This document shows, one piece after another, positions 1 to 9,513 of a DNA stretch of 11,888 bases. The stretch's first letter is position 1. The number at the start of each line of letters is the position of its first letter. A program made the position numbers and the translations under genes. The stretch is taken from the NCBI GenBank assembly GCA_005888465.1, contig VAYJ01000122.1, positions 1 to 11,888 of the forward strand, read 5' to 3'. This DNA is from Actinomycetota bacterium (GTDB lineage Bacteria; Actinomycetota; UBA4738). The notes under the pieces were generated by a model. That model saw nothing but the letters and a program-made list of their open reading frames with translations. It had not been told where the DNA came from and did not search any database.

Positions 1-846
1 GCCCGAGCGAAATCGCTGCAGGTCGTCGGCCAGGTCCTCCGCCGTCTGATACCGGTCCTCGGGATCCTTCGCCAGGCATCGCATCACGATCGCCTCGAGC
101 TCGGGCGGGACGCCCCGTGCCTCGTCGCTCGGGTGTGGCGGGTCCTCCTGTACGTGCTTGTACGCGACCGCGACGGGGTTCTCGCCGGAGAACGGCGGGT
201 GACCGGTCAGCATCTCGAACAGGACGCAGCCCAATGCGTAGATATCCGAGCGGGCGTCCACGGCCTCGCCCTGCGCCTGTTCGGGAGAGAAGTACGTGGC
301 TGTGCCGAGCACGGCCGCCGTCTGCGTGAGGCTCTCGCCGTTCGTCGTGCGGGCGATCCCGAAATCCATGACCTTCACGGCGCCTTCGCTGCTCAGCATG
401 ATGTTCGCGGGCTTCACGTCGCGGTGGACGAGGCCGGCGCGATGCGCGAACGCGAGCGCTCGCGTGACGGCGAGCGCGATGGTTGCCGCGCGATCCGCAG
501 GGAGCGGGCCCTCGTCGCGGATCACCTTGGCGAGCGTCGTCCCCGCCACGTACTCCATGACGATGTAGTGCGTCCCGTCGTCGGAGCCGGTGTCGAACAC
601 GCTCACGAGGTTGGGATGGTTCAGGGCGGCGGCTGCCTGCGCCTCGCGCCGGAACCGCGCCACGAAGGACTGGTCGCGTGCGAACTGCGGGCCGAGCACC
701 TTGACCGCCACCTGCCGGCCCAGGACCTGGTCGGTTCCATGGTAGACGTCGGCCATGCCGCCGTGGCCGAGGAGGCCGTCGAGCGCGTAGCGCGACGCGA
801 GGACGGTCCCCTTCGCCAGCCGGCCTGCATCCGAGTCCTCAGCCAT
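1..846 (-). CDS. pknB: PknB-type Ser/Thr protein kinase, partial (C-terminus beyond left edge)
   Basis: Membrane-linked Hanks-type kinase that phosphorylates cell-wall and division proteins on threonine. The 282 residues visible cover essentially the whole catalytic domain. The glycine loop GHGGMADVY is at 27-35, the ATP lysine in VAVK is Lys49, HRDVKPAN is at 141-148, DFG at 161-163 and SPE at 187-189. The activation loop has TQT (Thr174, Thr176), matching the two autophosphorylated threonines of M. tuberculosis PknB. The juxtamembrane linker, membrane helix and expected extracellular PASTA repeats would lie beyond position 1 and are not seen. The ATG at 844-846 overlaps the end of the upstream kinase by 8 nt (ATGGCTGA), implying translational coupling. 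It is the last visible gene of the fhaA-to-pknB unit. The open frame runs cleanly to the window edge, so the truncation comes from the window boundary. The family assignment is very secure; the PknB rather than PknA label rests on gene order and the VMDFGIAR and TQTAAV signatures. Confidence 0.95.
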   Translation of the reverse strand, partial: MAEDSDAGRLAKGTVLASRYALDGLLGHGGMADVYHGTDQVLGRQVAVKVLGPQFARDQSFVARFRREAQAAAALNHPNLVSVFDTGSDDGTHYIVMEYVAGTTLAKVIRDEGPLPADRAATIALAVTRALAFAHRAGLVHRDVKPANIMLSSEGAVKVMDFGIARTTNGESLTQTAAVLGTATYFSPEQAQGEAVDARSDIYALGCVLFEMLTGHPPFSGENPVAVAYKHVQEDPPHPSDEARGVPPELEAIVMRCLAKDPEDRYQTAEDLADDLQRFRSG

Positions 847-2137
847 TCCCCCCGCCCTTGTCCTTCCCGTGTCGTGGCGACTCAACGTACACCGTCACGA
901 CCGTCCCGGGCAGGACGGCGGTGCCTGCGGGCGGGTCGGTGCGGATGACGACGTTCGGCTCTGCGTGCTCCACCTGGACCATGACGATCGACGCTGGGAA
1001 CCCTGCGGCGGCGAGCTCCTGGACCGCTTGGTCCTGGTGCATACCGGCCACCGGGGGGATCGTGAGGAGCGCCACGCTCGGGGACGAGGACGGCGACGGC
1101 GAGCTCCCCGGCGGGGACGAACCCCCGCCGAGCTCTGCGCGTGCGACCAGGATCGCCCCGACGAGAAGGGCGAGTGTCGCGAGCACGGCCACCCACGGCC
1201 ACCTCGACGGGCTCCGCGGGGGCCGCGTCTCCCTCATGGTGGGAGGTGGGGCCGGGCCCGCCGGAGGCAGGGGGACCGTCGCCGGGGCGAGGCGCTCCGT
1301 CCGGGGCGAGGTTGCGCCCATGGCCTGGCTGAGCTCACCGGCGAACGCTTCCGCCGACTCGGGACGGTCACGCGGATCCTTGGCGAGCGCCCGCTCGACG
1401 ACGGCGGCGACCCCGGCCGGCACCTCCGGCCGGGCCGCGCGGATGGGTTGTGGCTCCTGTTCGGCATGCGCGAGCGCGATGGCGACGGGCGAGGGGCCGT
1501 CGAAGGGGGGCAAGCCGGTCAGCATCTCGTAGGTCACGACGCCGAGCGAATACACGTCGGATGCCGCGGTGACCCGCTCGCCCCGCGTCTGCTCCGGTGA
1601 CGCGTAGGTGGCGGTCCCAAGCCCCGACCCCTGGGTGAGTCTCGTGTTCGACGCCGCGGCCGCGATGCCGAAGTCCGTGATCTTGACGCCACCCGCGCGG
1701 TCGAGCATCACGTTGGCGGGCTTCACGTCCCGGTGGACGATCCCGGCGCCATGTGCTGCCTCCAGCCCCGCCGCGATCGCGCGGGCGATCAGCGCGGCGT
1801 CAGCGACCGGCAGGGGGCCCTCGCGACCGATCCGGTCGTGCAGTGTCTCACCGTCGATGAGCTCCATCACCAGGAACGGCGTCCCGCCGTCGTCGCCGAA
1901 GTCGTAGACGCGGGCGAGGTTCGGGTGCGTGAGCCGCCCGGCGGCGCGAGCCTCACGGCGGAACCGCTCGACGAACTCGGGGTCCGCGGCCAGGCCCTCG
2001 GCCATCGACTTGAGCGCGACGGGACGGTCGAGGAGAACGTCGTGCGCCTCCCACACGGTCCCCATGCCGCCCGCGGCGATCAGGCGGACCAGTCGATACC
2101 GGTCCGCGAGCAGGGCGCTGGTCTCGATCCGGGTCAT
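839..2137 (-). CDS. pknA: PknA-position Ser/Thr protein kinase with one C-terminal PASTA domain
   Basis: A 432-residue transmembrane kinase in the position of pknA. The catalytic domain spans about 12-275, with glycine loop AAGGMGTVW at 21-29, Lys43 in VALK, HRDVKPAN at 135-142 and DFG at 155-157. The activation loop reads LTQGSG, so the first regulatory threonine (Thr168) is kept but the second is Gly170. A Pro-rich linker leads to a membrane helix at about 313-333, a Ser/Pro stalk, and one PASTA-like repeat at about 352-420 (PPVAGMHQDQAV, then RTDPPAGTAVLPGT). M. tuberculosis PknA has no PASTA, so the sensor here is unusual for this position. The ATG at 2137 is chosen because it lies 4 nt after the pbpA stop and starts just before the kinase fold. 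A longer reading from 2212 would add 25 basic, non-conserved residues and overlap pbpA by about 70 nt. Its TGA overlaps the pknB start. Confidence 0.94.
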   Translation of the reverse strand: MTRIETSALLADRYRLVRLIAAGGMGTVWEAHDVLLDRPVALKSMAEGLAADPEFVERFRREARAAGRLTHPNLARVYDFGDDGGTPFLVMELIDGETLHDRIGREGPLPVADAALIARAIAAGLEAAHGAGIVHRDVKPANVMLDRAGGVKITDFGIAAAASNTRLTQGSGLGTATYASPEQTRGERVTAASDVYSLGVVTYEMLTGLPPFDGPSPVAIALAHAEQEPQPIRAARPEVPAGVAAVVERALAKDPRDRPESAEAFAGELSQAMGATSPRTERLAPATVPLPPAGPAPPPTMRETRPPRSPSRWPWVAVLATLALLVGAILVARAELGGGSSPPGSSPSPSSSPSVALLTIPPVAGMHQDQAVQELAAAGFPASIVMVQVEHAEPNVVIRTDPPAGTAVLPGTVVTVYVESPRHGKDKGGGNG

Positions 2138-2141
2138 CTGC

Positions 2142-3558
2142 TCAGCCTCGGAGGGCCGCCTGGAGGACGGCGCGGGCGATCGGGGCGGCCACGTGGCCAC
2201 CCGTAGCTTCACTACCCAGACTGCCGCCGTTCAGCACCACCACGGCGACCACGATCTGGGGATTCTCGGCCGGCGCGAACGAGACGAACCAGGCATGCGG
2301 GTTCCCGCTCGCGGTCTGCGCGGTCCCGGTCTTGCCGGCCACGACGACGCCGGGGATCTGGGCCGCGGTCCCGGTCCCGGATTGGACGACACTCACCATC
2401 ATCTGGGTGAGCGCCGACGCCGTCGCGACGGAGATGGGGGTCCCGTAGACGGTGGGGTCAACGGTCGCGATCACGCGTCCCGAGGGGTCGCGAAGCTCCG
2501 AGACGAGCCTGGGCGCCATCTCGGTCCCGTGATCGGCGATCGCCTCGGCGACGAGCGCCATCTGCAGCGGGTTCGCCAGGACGTCCTCCTGCCCGATCGC
2601 GGAGAAGGCGACTGCCGGCAGCGCCTGCGCGAAGCTCTCGGCAGGCGGGATGCGGCCCTCCGCCCACGGGAGCGCGAAGGGAACGGTGTCGTTGAAGCCG
2701 AACTTCTCGGCCTGGGTCACGAGCGCGTCGGCGCCGATCTTGAGGCCCACCTCGCCGAACACGACGTTGCAAGAGATCTCGAACGCGAGCGCGAGCGTGA
2801 TCTGTGGCGTCCCGCCGGCGCAGTGCTCGCCGCCGAAGTTCTGCAAGGCGTGGTTCGTCTGCGGCAGGTCGAGCTTCGGCGGGTTCGCGAAGAGAGTGTC
2901 CGGCGTGATGCCGTTCTCAAGCGCCGCGGCGGCGGTCACCATCTTGAAGGTGGAACCGGGCGGGAAGAGCTCCTGCGAAGCACGAGAGAGGAGCGGCTTC
3001 TGCGGGTCCTTCACGAGCTTCGCCTGCGCCGCGCCCGACACCTTGGGGTCGTGCGACGCGAGAGGATTGGGGTCGTAGGTCGGGTTCGCGTACATCGCGA
3101 GCACGTCACCGGTCCTGGGGTCGAGCGCGACGACCGCGCCGGGGAGGTTCCCGAGCGCTCGCGCGGCGGCTCGTTGCAGCTTCGGATCGATCGTCGTGAC
3201 GACCGTCGCGCCCTGCACCGGACGGCCGAGCAGCTCGTCGAGGAAGCTCTCCGGGACCAGGCCCGAGCCCTCCCCCTGCAGCGCGTCGTTCTGGGCGGCC
3301 TCGAGCCCCGCGTTGCCGAATAGGACCGAGGCGAACCCGGTCACCGACGCGTAGAGCTGGCCTGCCGGGTACACCCGCAGGTAGCGGAGCGAGGATCGAT
3401 CCGCGCCGCACCGCGTACACCTGGATCAGGTGGCGCTGGTTTGCCGGGTTGTCGGCGAGGCTCTTGGCGGCGAACACCTGGAGGTAGTTCACCTGGCCGA
3501 AGAGGAGCAGGAACAGGACCAGGAAGGCGAGCCCGAGGCGCCGGATCTGCCGGTTCAC
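2142..3558 (-). CDS. pbpA: Class B penicillin-binding protein (PBP2/PbpA type), frame-broken near 3390
   Basis: Peptidoglycan transpeptidase partnering the adjacent RodA/FtsW polymerase. It starts at GTG 3558, overlapping the rodA stop as GTGA. The N-terminus (NRQIRRLG, then a hydrophobic helix ending FGQVNYLQVF) leads to NPANQRHL and RRGSILA. From there the sequence continues in a different frame as LRYLRVYPAGQLYASVTG and runs intact to the TGA at 2142-2144. Counting from the Val codon at 3372-3374, the active-site motifs are STFK at 141-144, SCN at 201-203 and KTG at 348-350, so the transpeptidase domain is complete. About 15 residues normally found between RGSI and LRVYP (the region containing DG..LA) are absent, and the frame change requires a missing length of 2 modulo 3. 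Read literally, translation from 3558 would stop at 3106 after about 150 residues. The gene is probably intact in the cell and damaged in the assembly, but a real lesion is not excluded. Confidence 0.9.
3385..3400 (-). other. Frame break and missing segment inside pbpA
   Basis: Upstream of here pbpA reads RRGSILA in the frame of the GTG at 3558. Downstream it reads SLRYLRVYP in the frame ending at 2142. The two segments abut with none of the family's intervening residues. The junction contains TCGCTC (minus strand, 3387-3392), which both frames can use, consistent with collapse between short direct repeats. The exact breakpoint cannot be fixed from this sequence. Confidence 0.75.
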
Positions 3559-4843
3559 GGGTGTGACGCCTCCCCGGTGCGCGTCCCTGACGCGCGAACG
3601 AGCAAGCCGAGCAGCACGAAGTTCGCGACCAGGCTGGAGCCACCATAGGAGACGAACGGCAGCGTGATGCCGGTGAGCGGGATGAGCCGCGTCACCCCGC
3701 CCACAATGATGAAGGTCTGCAGGGCGATCGTGCTGCTGAGCCCGATCGCGAGGAGCTTCGTGAACGGGTCCTGCTGGGTGAGAGCGAGGCGCAGGCCCCG
3801 CGCGACGATCACGACGTAGAGCAGGAGCACCGCCACGGTGCCGAGGAGCCCGAGCTCCTCGCCGATCGCGGCGAAGATGAAGTCCGTCGCGACGAAGGGG
3901 ATCAATCCGGGGTGGCCCTGGCCAAGCCCCGTGCCGCCGATCCCGCCTGTCGCGAGCGCGAACTGCCCCTGCGCCAGCTGATACCCCCGATCCTTGATGT
4001 AGGAGGGGTCGAGCGCGTGGAACCAGATCGCCACGCGATCCTGGACGTGCGGGAACGCGAGGTAGCCGAGCAGCGCGGCGATCGCGAACAGCACGATCCC
4101 GAGCACCAGGTACGAGGCGCGGCCCGTACCCGCCCAGAGCATCGCGACGAAGATCGCGAAGAAGAGCAGCGACGAGCCCAGGTCCTTCTCGATGAACAGG
4201 ACCGCGAGCGAGACCCCCCATGCGATCAGGAGCGGCCCCAGGTACTTGGGCTCGGGGATCCGGATCGGTCCGATCCGCCGCGTCGCCACGGCGAGCAGCT
4301 CGCGGTGGCTCGCCAGGTAGGACGCCATGAACACGACCAGGAGGACCTTCCCCGCCTCGGAGGGCTGGAAGCTGATGGGACCCAGGCGAACCCACAGGCG
4401 CGCGCCGTTGATCGTCTCGCCGATCTTGGGCACGATCGGGAGCAGCAGGAACCCCAGGCCGATCAGCCCGATCGTGTAGGTGTAGCCGTCGAGCGACCGG
4501 TGGTCGCGGACCAGGACGAGCGTGAGCACGAAGAGCGCGAGGCCGAGGATCAGCCAGCCGAGCTGTTCCGCGGCGAGGCCCGCGTTCAGCCGGTAGATCA
4601 GCGCGTACCCGAGGCCCGCGAGCAGCGCCGCGGTGGGGAACAGGATCGGGTCGGCGCCCGGCACCAGGTTGACGATCGCGACGTCCGCCGCCAGATACGC
4701 GATGGCGATCAGGGCGACGAAGCCCGCCACGCCGTGCGGCGTCTCGCCGGTGAGCCCGAGCGTCACCAGGACGTACGCGCCCACGGAGAGCACGATCGCC
4801 CCGAGCGTGAGGCCGAGCTGTGTGCGCCAGCGAAGGAGTGCGT

Positions 4844-4847
<4 letters not shown>
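3555..4847 (-). CDS. rodA: RodA/FtsW-family SEDS peptidoglycan glycosyltransferase
   Basis: A 430-residue polytopic membrane protein of the SEDS family, which polymerises lipid II into glycan strands together with a class B PBP. Family signatures are NGARLWVRLG (147-156) followed by SFQPSEAGK (159-167), EKDLGSS (220-226), GGIGGTGLGQG (301-311), TDFIFAAIGEELG (321-333) and PLTGITLPFVSYGGSS (390-405). Long hydrophobic helices fill the rest. The essential acidic residue of SEDS enzymes probably lies in the extracellular stretch around 280-287 (DPSYIKDR), by analogy with the DP..D region of E. coli RodA; this is an inference. The ATG at 4847 forms an ATGA overlap with the pstP stop, and the TGA at 3555 forms a GTGA overlap with pbpA. 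Gene order matches mycobacterial rodA (Rv0017c). Length is slightly shorter than usual, with nothing missing from the core. RodA versus FtsW is decided by context rather than by a diagnostic motif. Confidence 0.95.
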
Positions 4848-5976
<1,129 letters not shown>

Positions 5977-5980
<4 letters not shown>

Positions 5981-6426
5981 GGGCGCACCTCCAGCAGGGT
6001 CCGCCCCACGCGGACGCGGTCACCCACCTTGATCTCGGCCGGCGCGGTGACGCGACGCTCGTTCACGTAGGTGCCGTTCGTCGAACCGAGATCCTCGACG
6101 AACCAGGACCCGTCCCGCGCGAACAGCCGCGCGTGGATCGAGGACGCGAACGTGTCGGTCAGCGGGATCTGGCAGCTCGGGCTCCGCCCCACCTGGACCG
6201 CGCCCGAGAGCGGGACCGCGCCGATCGTGGCGCCGTGCTCGTCGGTGAGGGCGAGCGATCGCGGCACGGGCCTCCCGTCGGAGCTCGACGGCGTGGATAC
6301 CGGCGCAACCACGGCGCGCGGCTCCGTCCCGAGCTCCGAGCGCGCGGACCGCAGCGCCCAGAATACGAACAGGTACAGCAGGGCGAGGAACACCGCCTTC
6401 AGGAGGATCAGCGCTGCCGGGGCCAC
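5977..6426 (-). CDS. fhaB: FHA-domain protein FhaB (FipA-like)
   Basis: A 149-residue phosphothreonine reader. One N-terminal membrane helix (about 5-25, LILLKAVFLALLYLFVFWAL) is followed by a variable linker and a C-terminal FHA domain (about 57-149). The phosphopeptide-binding residues are visible: Gly80-Arg81 in VQVGRSPSC, Ser96 and His98 in SSIHAR, and Asn117 in LGSTNGTYVN. Length and layout match mycobacterial FhaB (about 155 residues), which bridges kinase signalling to the division apparatus. The GTG start at 6426 follows the fhaA stop after a single nucleotide, and the stop overlaps the pstP GTG. I see no truncation or missing key residue. The gene name follows position in the cluster and domain layout. 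Confidence 0.94.
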
Positions 6427-6427
6427 C

Positions 6428-7141
6428 TCACCGCCTCCGGAACTCGAGGACGCTCCCTCCGATCCCGATGCGGTCCCCCTCGAGAAGGGTCCGCTCCTGC
6501 ACGGCCTCGTCGTTCACGAGCGTCCCGTTCGTCGAGCCGAGGTCCTGCAGCACGAACTCGCCGTTCTCGCGGCGCACCTCCGCGTGCCGGCGACTGATCT
6601 CGGGGTCCGGGAGCACCACGTCCGAGTCGCCGAGCCGGCCGATGATGACCACGTCGCGTTCGAGCGGGAACGCCTTCGCGTCGACGCCGTCCTCGATCAG
6701 CACGAGCTCGGCCGATGTCGGCGGGGCGGGCACCTGCGGCGACGCTGCCTCCTCTGGCTCCTCGGGGATCTCGCCCTCGATCAAGACGGCCTGACACGTG
6801 AACTGGCCTTCGCGCAAGGACTCGTTGGTGTCGAACTGCACCTCGGGCGGACCCACCAGCCCCCACCCTCGCTCCTTCGCGCCGTCGCGCACCACCTGCT
6901 CCAGCTCGGTACGGAGCGCGCGCTCGGTCTGCTGGAACCGCTCGCGATCGGGCGGCGAGATGCCGAACAGGAAGCCGTTCGGTACCCACACCTGCCTGAC
7001 GCCGACCGTCTTGTTCGCCTCCATCTCCTTGAGGATCCGCTTGGCCATCTCGACCGGTTGCAGGCTCGTTCGGAAGGCTTTCCCGAAGACCCCCTCGATC
7101 ACGCCCTCGAGGCGCCGCTCGAATTCGTTCAGGATGCCCAA
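6428..7141 (-). CDS. fhaA: DUF3662 + FHA domain protein FhaA
   Basis: First gene of the kinase/phosphatase/cell-wall unit. The 237 residues comprise an N-terminal FhaA-specific domain (DUF3662, about 1-125; note FERRLEGVIEGVFGKAF and LQPVEMAKRILKEM), a short acidic Pro/Ala linker (126-144), and a C-terminal FHA domain (145-236). FHA residues visible are Gly168-Arg169, Ser183 and His186 in EISRRHAEV, and Asn205 in LGSTNGTLVN. In mycobacteria FhaA (527 residues) binds phosphorylated MviN/MurJ and PBP-related partners. The shorter length here comes from the linker, not from either domain. The start is TTG at 7139-7141, chosen because it places MG-IL-EFERRLEG exactly where homologues start. No strong Shine-Dalgarno sequence precedes it. 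An upstream extended -10 (7185-7193) would give a leader of roughly 35-40 nt. Confidence 0.93.
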   Translation of the reverse strand: MGILNEFERRLEGVIEGVFGKAFRTSLQPVEMAKRILKEMEANKTVGVRQVWVPNGFLFGISPPDRERFQQTERALRTELEQVVRDGAKERGWGLVGPPEVQFDTNESLREGQFTCQAVLIEGEIPEEPEEAASPQVPAPPTSAELVLIEDGVDAKAFPLERDVVIIGRLGDSDVVLPDPEISRRHAEVRRENGEFVLQDLGSTNGTLVNDEAVQERTLLEGDRIGIGGSVLEFRRR

Positions 7142-7184
7142 GGTCTCATATCCGCAGGTCAGAGGGATGGAAGGGCAGGACTCG

Positions 7185-7193
7185 ATGATATCA
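7185..7193 (-). promoter_or_regulatory. Candidate extended -10 of the fhaA-pknB unit
   Basis: On the minus strand this reads TGATATCAT, a TGn extension followed by TATCAT (5 of 6 to TATAAT). It lies about 44 nt upstream of the fhaA TTG, and no other good -10 is visible in the 114-nt gap. No convincing -35 is found at 16-18 nt, as is common for extended -10 promoters. The core is also an 8-bp palindrome (TGATATCA), so strand assignment rests on gene direction. Confidence 0.4.
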
Positions 7194-7236
7194 GCGACCC
7201 CTCTCGCGAACGTCCGGGGCTGTGGAGATGGCCTGC

Positions 7237-7242
7237 TACCAT
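7237..7242 (+). promoter_or_regulatory. Candidate -10 of the tRNA-Leu gene
   Basis: TACCAT (4 of 6 to TATAAT, fitting the actinobacterial TAnnnT form) ends 13 nt before the mature tRNA 5' end. This would give a short 5' leader for RNase P removal. No recognisable -35 is present. The same CTACCATC octamer recurs upstream of the TlpA-like gene near 9499. Confidence 0.35.
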
Positions 7243-7255
7243 CGCGTCTCGCCCG

Positions 7256-7320
<65 letters not shown>

Positions 7321-7342
<22 letters not shown>

Positions 7343-8259
7343 CCATTGCCCTCATCGCCGTCGTGCGAACCCGCAGGCCCGTGACATTCGAGCTCGAGGG
7401 TCGCGTGTTCGATCCCGAATCGGCTGAGGAGCATCGCCTTGATCCGCTCGCCTTCGAGCTGCGCGTCGTGCATCGAGGGTTCGCCGGCGAGGACGACGTG
7501 CGCGGAGAGCGCTGGCGTGTCCGACGCGAGGTCCCACACGTGCAGGTGATGGACGTCGCGGACGTTCGGCTGCGCGACCAGCGCTCGTTCGACGTCCGCC
7601 GCATCCATGTCGGATGGTGCGCCCTCCATGAGGATGTTCAGCGTGTCGAACAGCAGCCGGAGGCCGGCCCACACCACGAGCCCGCTGATCAGGATCGAGA
7701 CGATGGGGTCCGCCCGATGGTTGTCCCAGATCAGGATCACCGCGCCGGCGACCATCGCGCCCAACGAGCCGAGCGCGTCGGCGGCGAGGTGCAGGAACGC
7801 CCCGCGAACGTTCAGGCTCTTCGTGCCCACGCGATGCAGGAGCCACGCGCTCCCGAGGTTCACGACGAGCCCCAGGGTGGCGACCACGAGTAGGCCGCTG
7901 CCGGAGACGTTCGCCGGGTGGGCGAGGCGCCTGATGGCTTCGACCAGTACCCAGGCCGCGACGCCTAGCAGGATCAGCGCGTTCGCCTGCGCGGCGAGCA
8001 CCTCGACCCGCAGCATCCCGTAGGTGTGCCGGCTGGTCGCCGGCCTTGCCATCAGCACGACGGCGAGGGAGGCGAGCCCCAGCCCCGTGACGTCGGTCAG
8101 GAGATGCACCGCGTCGGCGAGGAGGGCGAGCGAGCGAAACGCGAGGCCCGCGACGATCTCGGCGACGAGAAGGATCGCGTTCGCGATGAGCGCGAGGAGT
8201 AGCACGCGGCCGTGCTGCGGCTGCCGCCGGTGCGGGGCGTGTTCGTGCAGCGCGATCAC
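7321..8259 (-). CDS. Cation diffusion facilitator (Zn/Co/Cd exporter, CzcD/ZitB-like)
   Basis: A 312-residue proton-coupled divalent metal exporter of the cytoplasmic membrane. Six hydrophobic segments fall at about 19-40, 44-68, 86-108, 122-142, 158-178 and 186-206. The HxxxD metal site appears in TM2 (His52, Asp56 in DAVHLLTD) and TM5 (His157, Asp161 in HLAAD), the pattern of zinc-type members. The cytosolic C-terminal domain has HHLHVWDLASD (237-247) and an IEHATLELE strand. Short His-rich stretches occur at both ends. The GTG start at 8259 lies 4 nt after the cyclase stop, so the two are probably cotranscribed. The final residues are a low-complexity Gly/Asp tail whose last codons are antisense to the tRNA-Leu acceptor and T-arm. 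Metal choice is inferred. No metal-responsive regulator is visible nearby. Confidence 0.93.
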
Positions 8260-8263
8260 CCGT

Positions 8264-9456
8264 TCATCGTACGATCGGCGCGAGCGCTCCGGTCAGGATG
8301 AACGTTCGCATCGAACCCTTGCCCTTCACGTCGATCACGCCGCGCTCCTCGAACGCGAAGGCTTTCGACAGGCGGAGGTAGGCGCGCTCGGTCACCTGGA
8401 TCGAGCCCGGGATCCCGTGCGACTCCATCCGCGCCGCAGTGTTCACCGTGTCGCCCCAGAGGTCGTAGCTGAACTTCCGCCGTCCGATGACGCCCGCGAC
8501 GACCGGGCCGATGTCGATGCCGATGCGAACTTCGAGGCCTTTCACTCCCGCCGCATCGCGCATGTCGAGCGCCATCCGGGCCAGGTTCTCGGCGTGGTCG
8601 GCGCCCCCTCCGAGGAGGCCTGAGGCGACCATATAGGCATCCCCGATGGTCTTGATCTTCTCCAGCCCGCGATCCTCGGCGAAGCCGTCGAAGATCGTGA
8701 ATACGTCGTTGAGCAGGCGTACGACCTCGTCCGGGTGCATCGCCTCGGACAGGGGGGTGAAGCTCGCGATGTCGGCGAAGAGGACCCCGACGTCGGACAC
8801 GCCGTCGGCGATGATCGACTCGCCGGACTTCAGGCGCTCCGCGATCGCTCCGGGCAGGACGTTGAGGAGTAGGAGCTCCGAGCGCTCCCGCTCGGCAGCG
8901 ATCAGCCCGGCCGCGTGGTCGCGCTCGCGTACGAAGTACTGGAGCAGGAAGTAGCACGTCCCGGTGACGCCGAGCACGTTGAGGGCGAAGAAGGCGAGGC
9001 GGAGCCCCGGGGGAATCTCCTTCGCCGCGGCGGGCAGCAGCGGGTCGAGCGCCGCCGCGAGCACGATGGCGATCAGGAACGCCACGAACCACCGTGTCGC
9101 CTCGCGACGGCCCGCGAACAGCAGCGCGCCGAGGGGTGCCGTGAACGACCAGAGGATCACCCCGCTCGAGCGCACGAAGCCGCCGAGGGTGAGTTGCAGG
9201 GCGAACGGGAGGGCGAGGCTCAGCGCGAGCGCGGAAGCTCGGAAGAACCGGTACCGCCTCGTTCGAGCGAAGACGGAGAGGTTGACGATCGACACCACCT
9301 GGTAGACGAAGGGGATTGCGGCCGCCCAGTACAGACCGAGGATCGAGTAGAAGTCTCTTTGCGGAGGGCCTCGTCGCGGGAGTCCGTCGGCAGCACCCCG
9401 ATGCGGGCGAGCCGGCCGATCAGGGCCCGCCAGCCACTCGCCTCGTGCGTCTCCAC
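8264..9456 (-). CDS. Membrane-anchored class III adenylate cyclase, frame-broken near 9355
   Basis: Nucleotide cyclase with an N-terminal multi-helix membrane domain and a C-terminal catalytic domain. The catalytic part shows FADIASFT (metal Asp near 8772), EKIKTIGDAYMV (adenine-type Lys; second metal Asp near 8640), YDLWGDTVNTAARM (adenine-contacting Asp, transition-state Asn and Arg) and the linker LLLNVLPGAIAERLK. The Lys/Asp pair indicates ATP rather than GTP. From GTG 9456 the frame gives GWRALIGRLARIGVLPTDS and DEALRKE, a typical N-terminus for this family. Sequence then continues in another frame as DFYSILGLYWAAAIPFVYQ. Most of the expected first membrane helix is missing. Only five helices remain, which would put the catalytic domain outside the cell, so a deletion of length 1 modulo 3 is likely. 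An ATG at 9463 in the downstream frame avoids the frameshift but encodes a basic, non-conserved N-terminus. The catalytic assignment is secure; the start is less so. Confidence 0.87.
9345..9362 (-). other. Frame break and missing helix inside the adenylate cyclase
   Basis: Minus-strand reading changes from DEALRKE to DFYSILGLYW around the CGCAAAGAGACTTC stretch. Family members carry roughly 20 more residues here, forming the first transmembrane helix. Restoring frame needs an insertion of 1 modulo 3 nucleotides. The breakpoint is approximate. Confidence 0.65.
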
Positions 9457-9499
9457 GCCGCATAGTCAAACCCGGGAAACCGCGCGTGGCAACGGCGTC

Positions 9500-9505
9500 T
9501 ACCAT
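9500..9505 (+). promoter_or_regulatory. Candidate -10 for a leaderless tlpA-like transcript
   Basis: TACCAT ends 8 nt before the ATG at 9514, so transcription would begin at or within a base or two of the start codon. Only a weak ribosome site (CCAGG) precedes the ATG, which fits leaderless initiation, common in actinobacteria. No clear -35 is seen. The whole divergent gap to the cyclase start is only 57 nt. Confidence 0.3.
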
Positions 9506-9513
9506 CCAGGTCG

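Noticed and set aside
2138..2212. Upstream start for the PknA-type kinase at 2212
   Set aside because: It adds 25 non-conserved basic residues and a long overlap with pbpA. The ATG at 2137 sits just before the kinase fold and 4 nt after the pbpA stop.
1929..3323. Long plus-strand open frame opposite pbpA and pknA
   Set aside because: Arg/Gly/Glu-rich with no domain. It is the antisense shadow expected at high GC over well-recognised minus-strand genes.
3375..3400. Programmed ribosomal frameshifting in pbpA
   Set aside because: No slippery heptamer or downstream pseudoknot is seen, and conserved residues are missing as well, which frameshifting cannot explain.
7184..7193. TGATATCA palindrome as an operator
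   Set aside because: Only 8 bp, and better explained as an extended -10. No second copy is seen in the gap.
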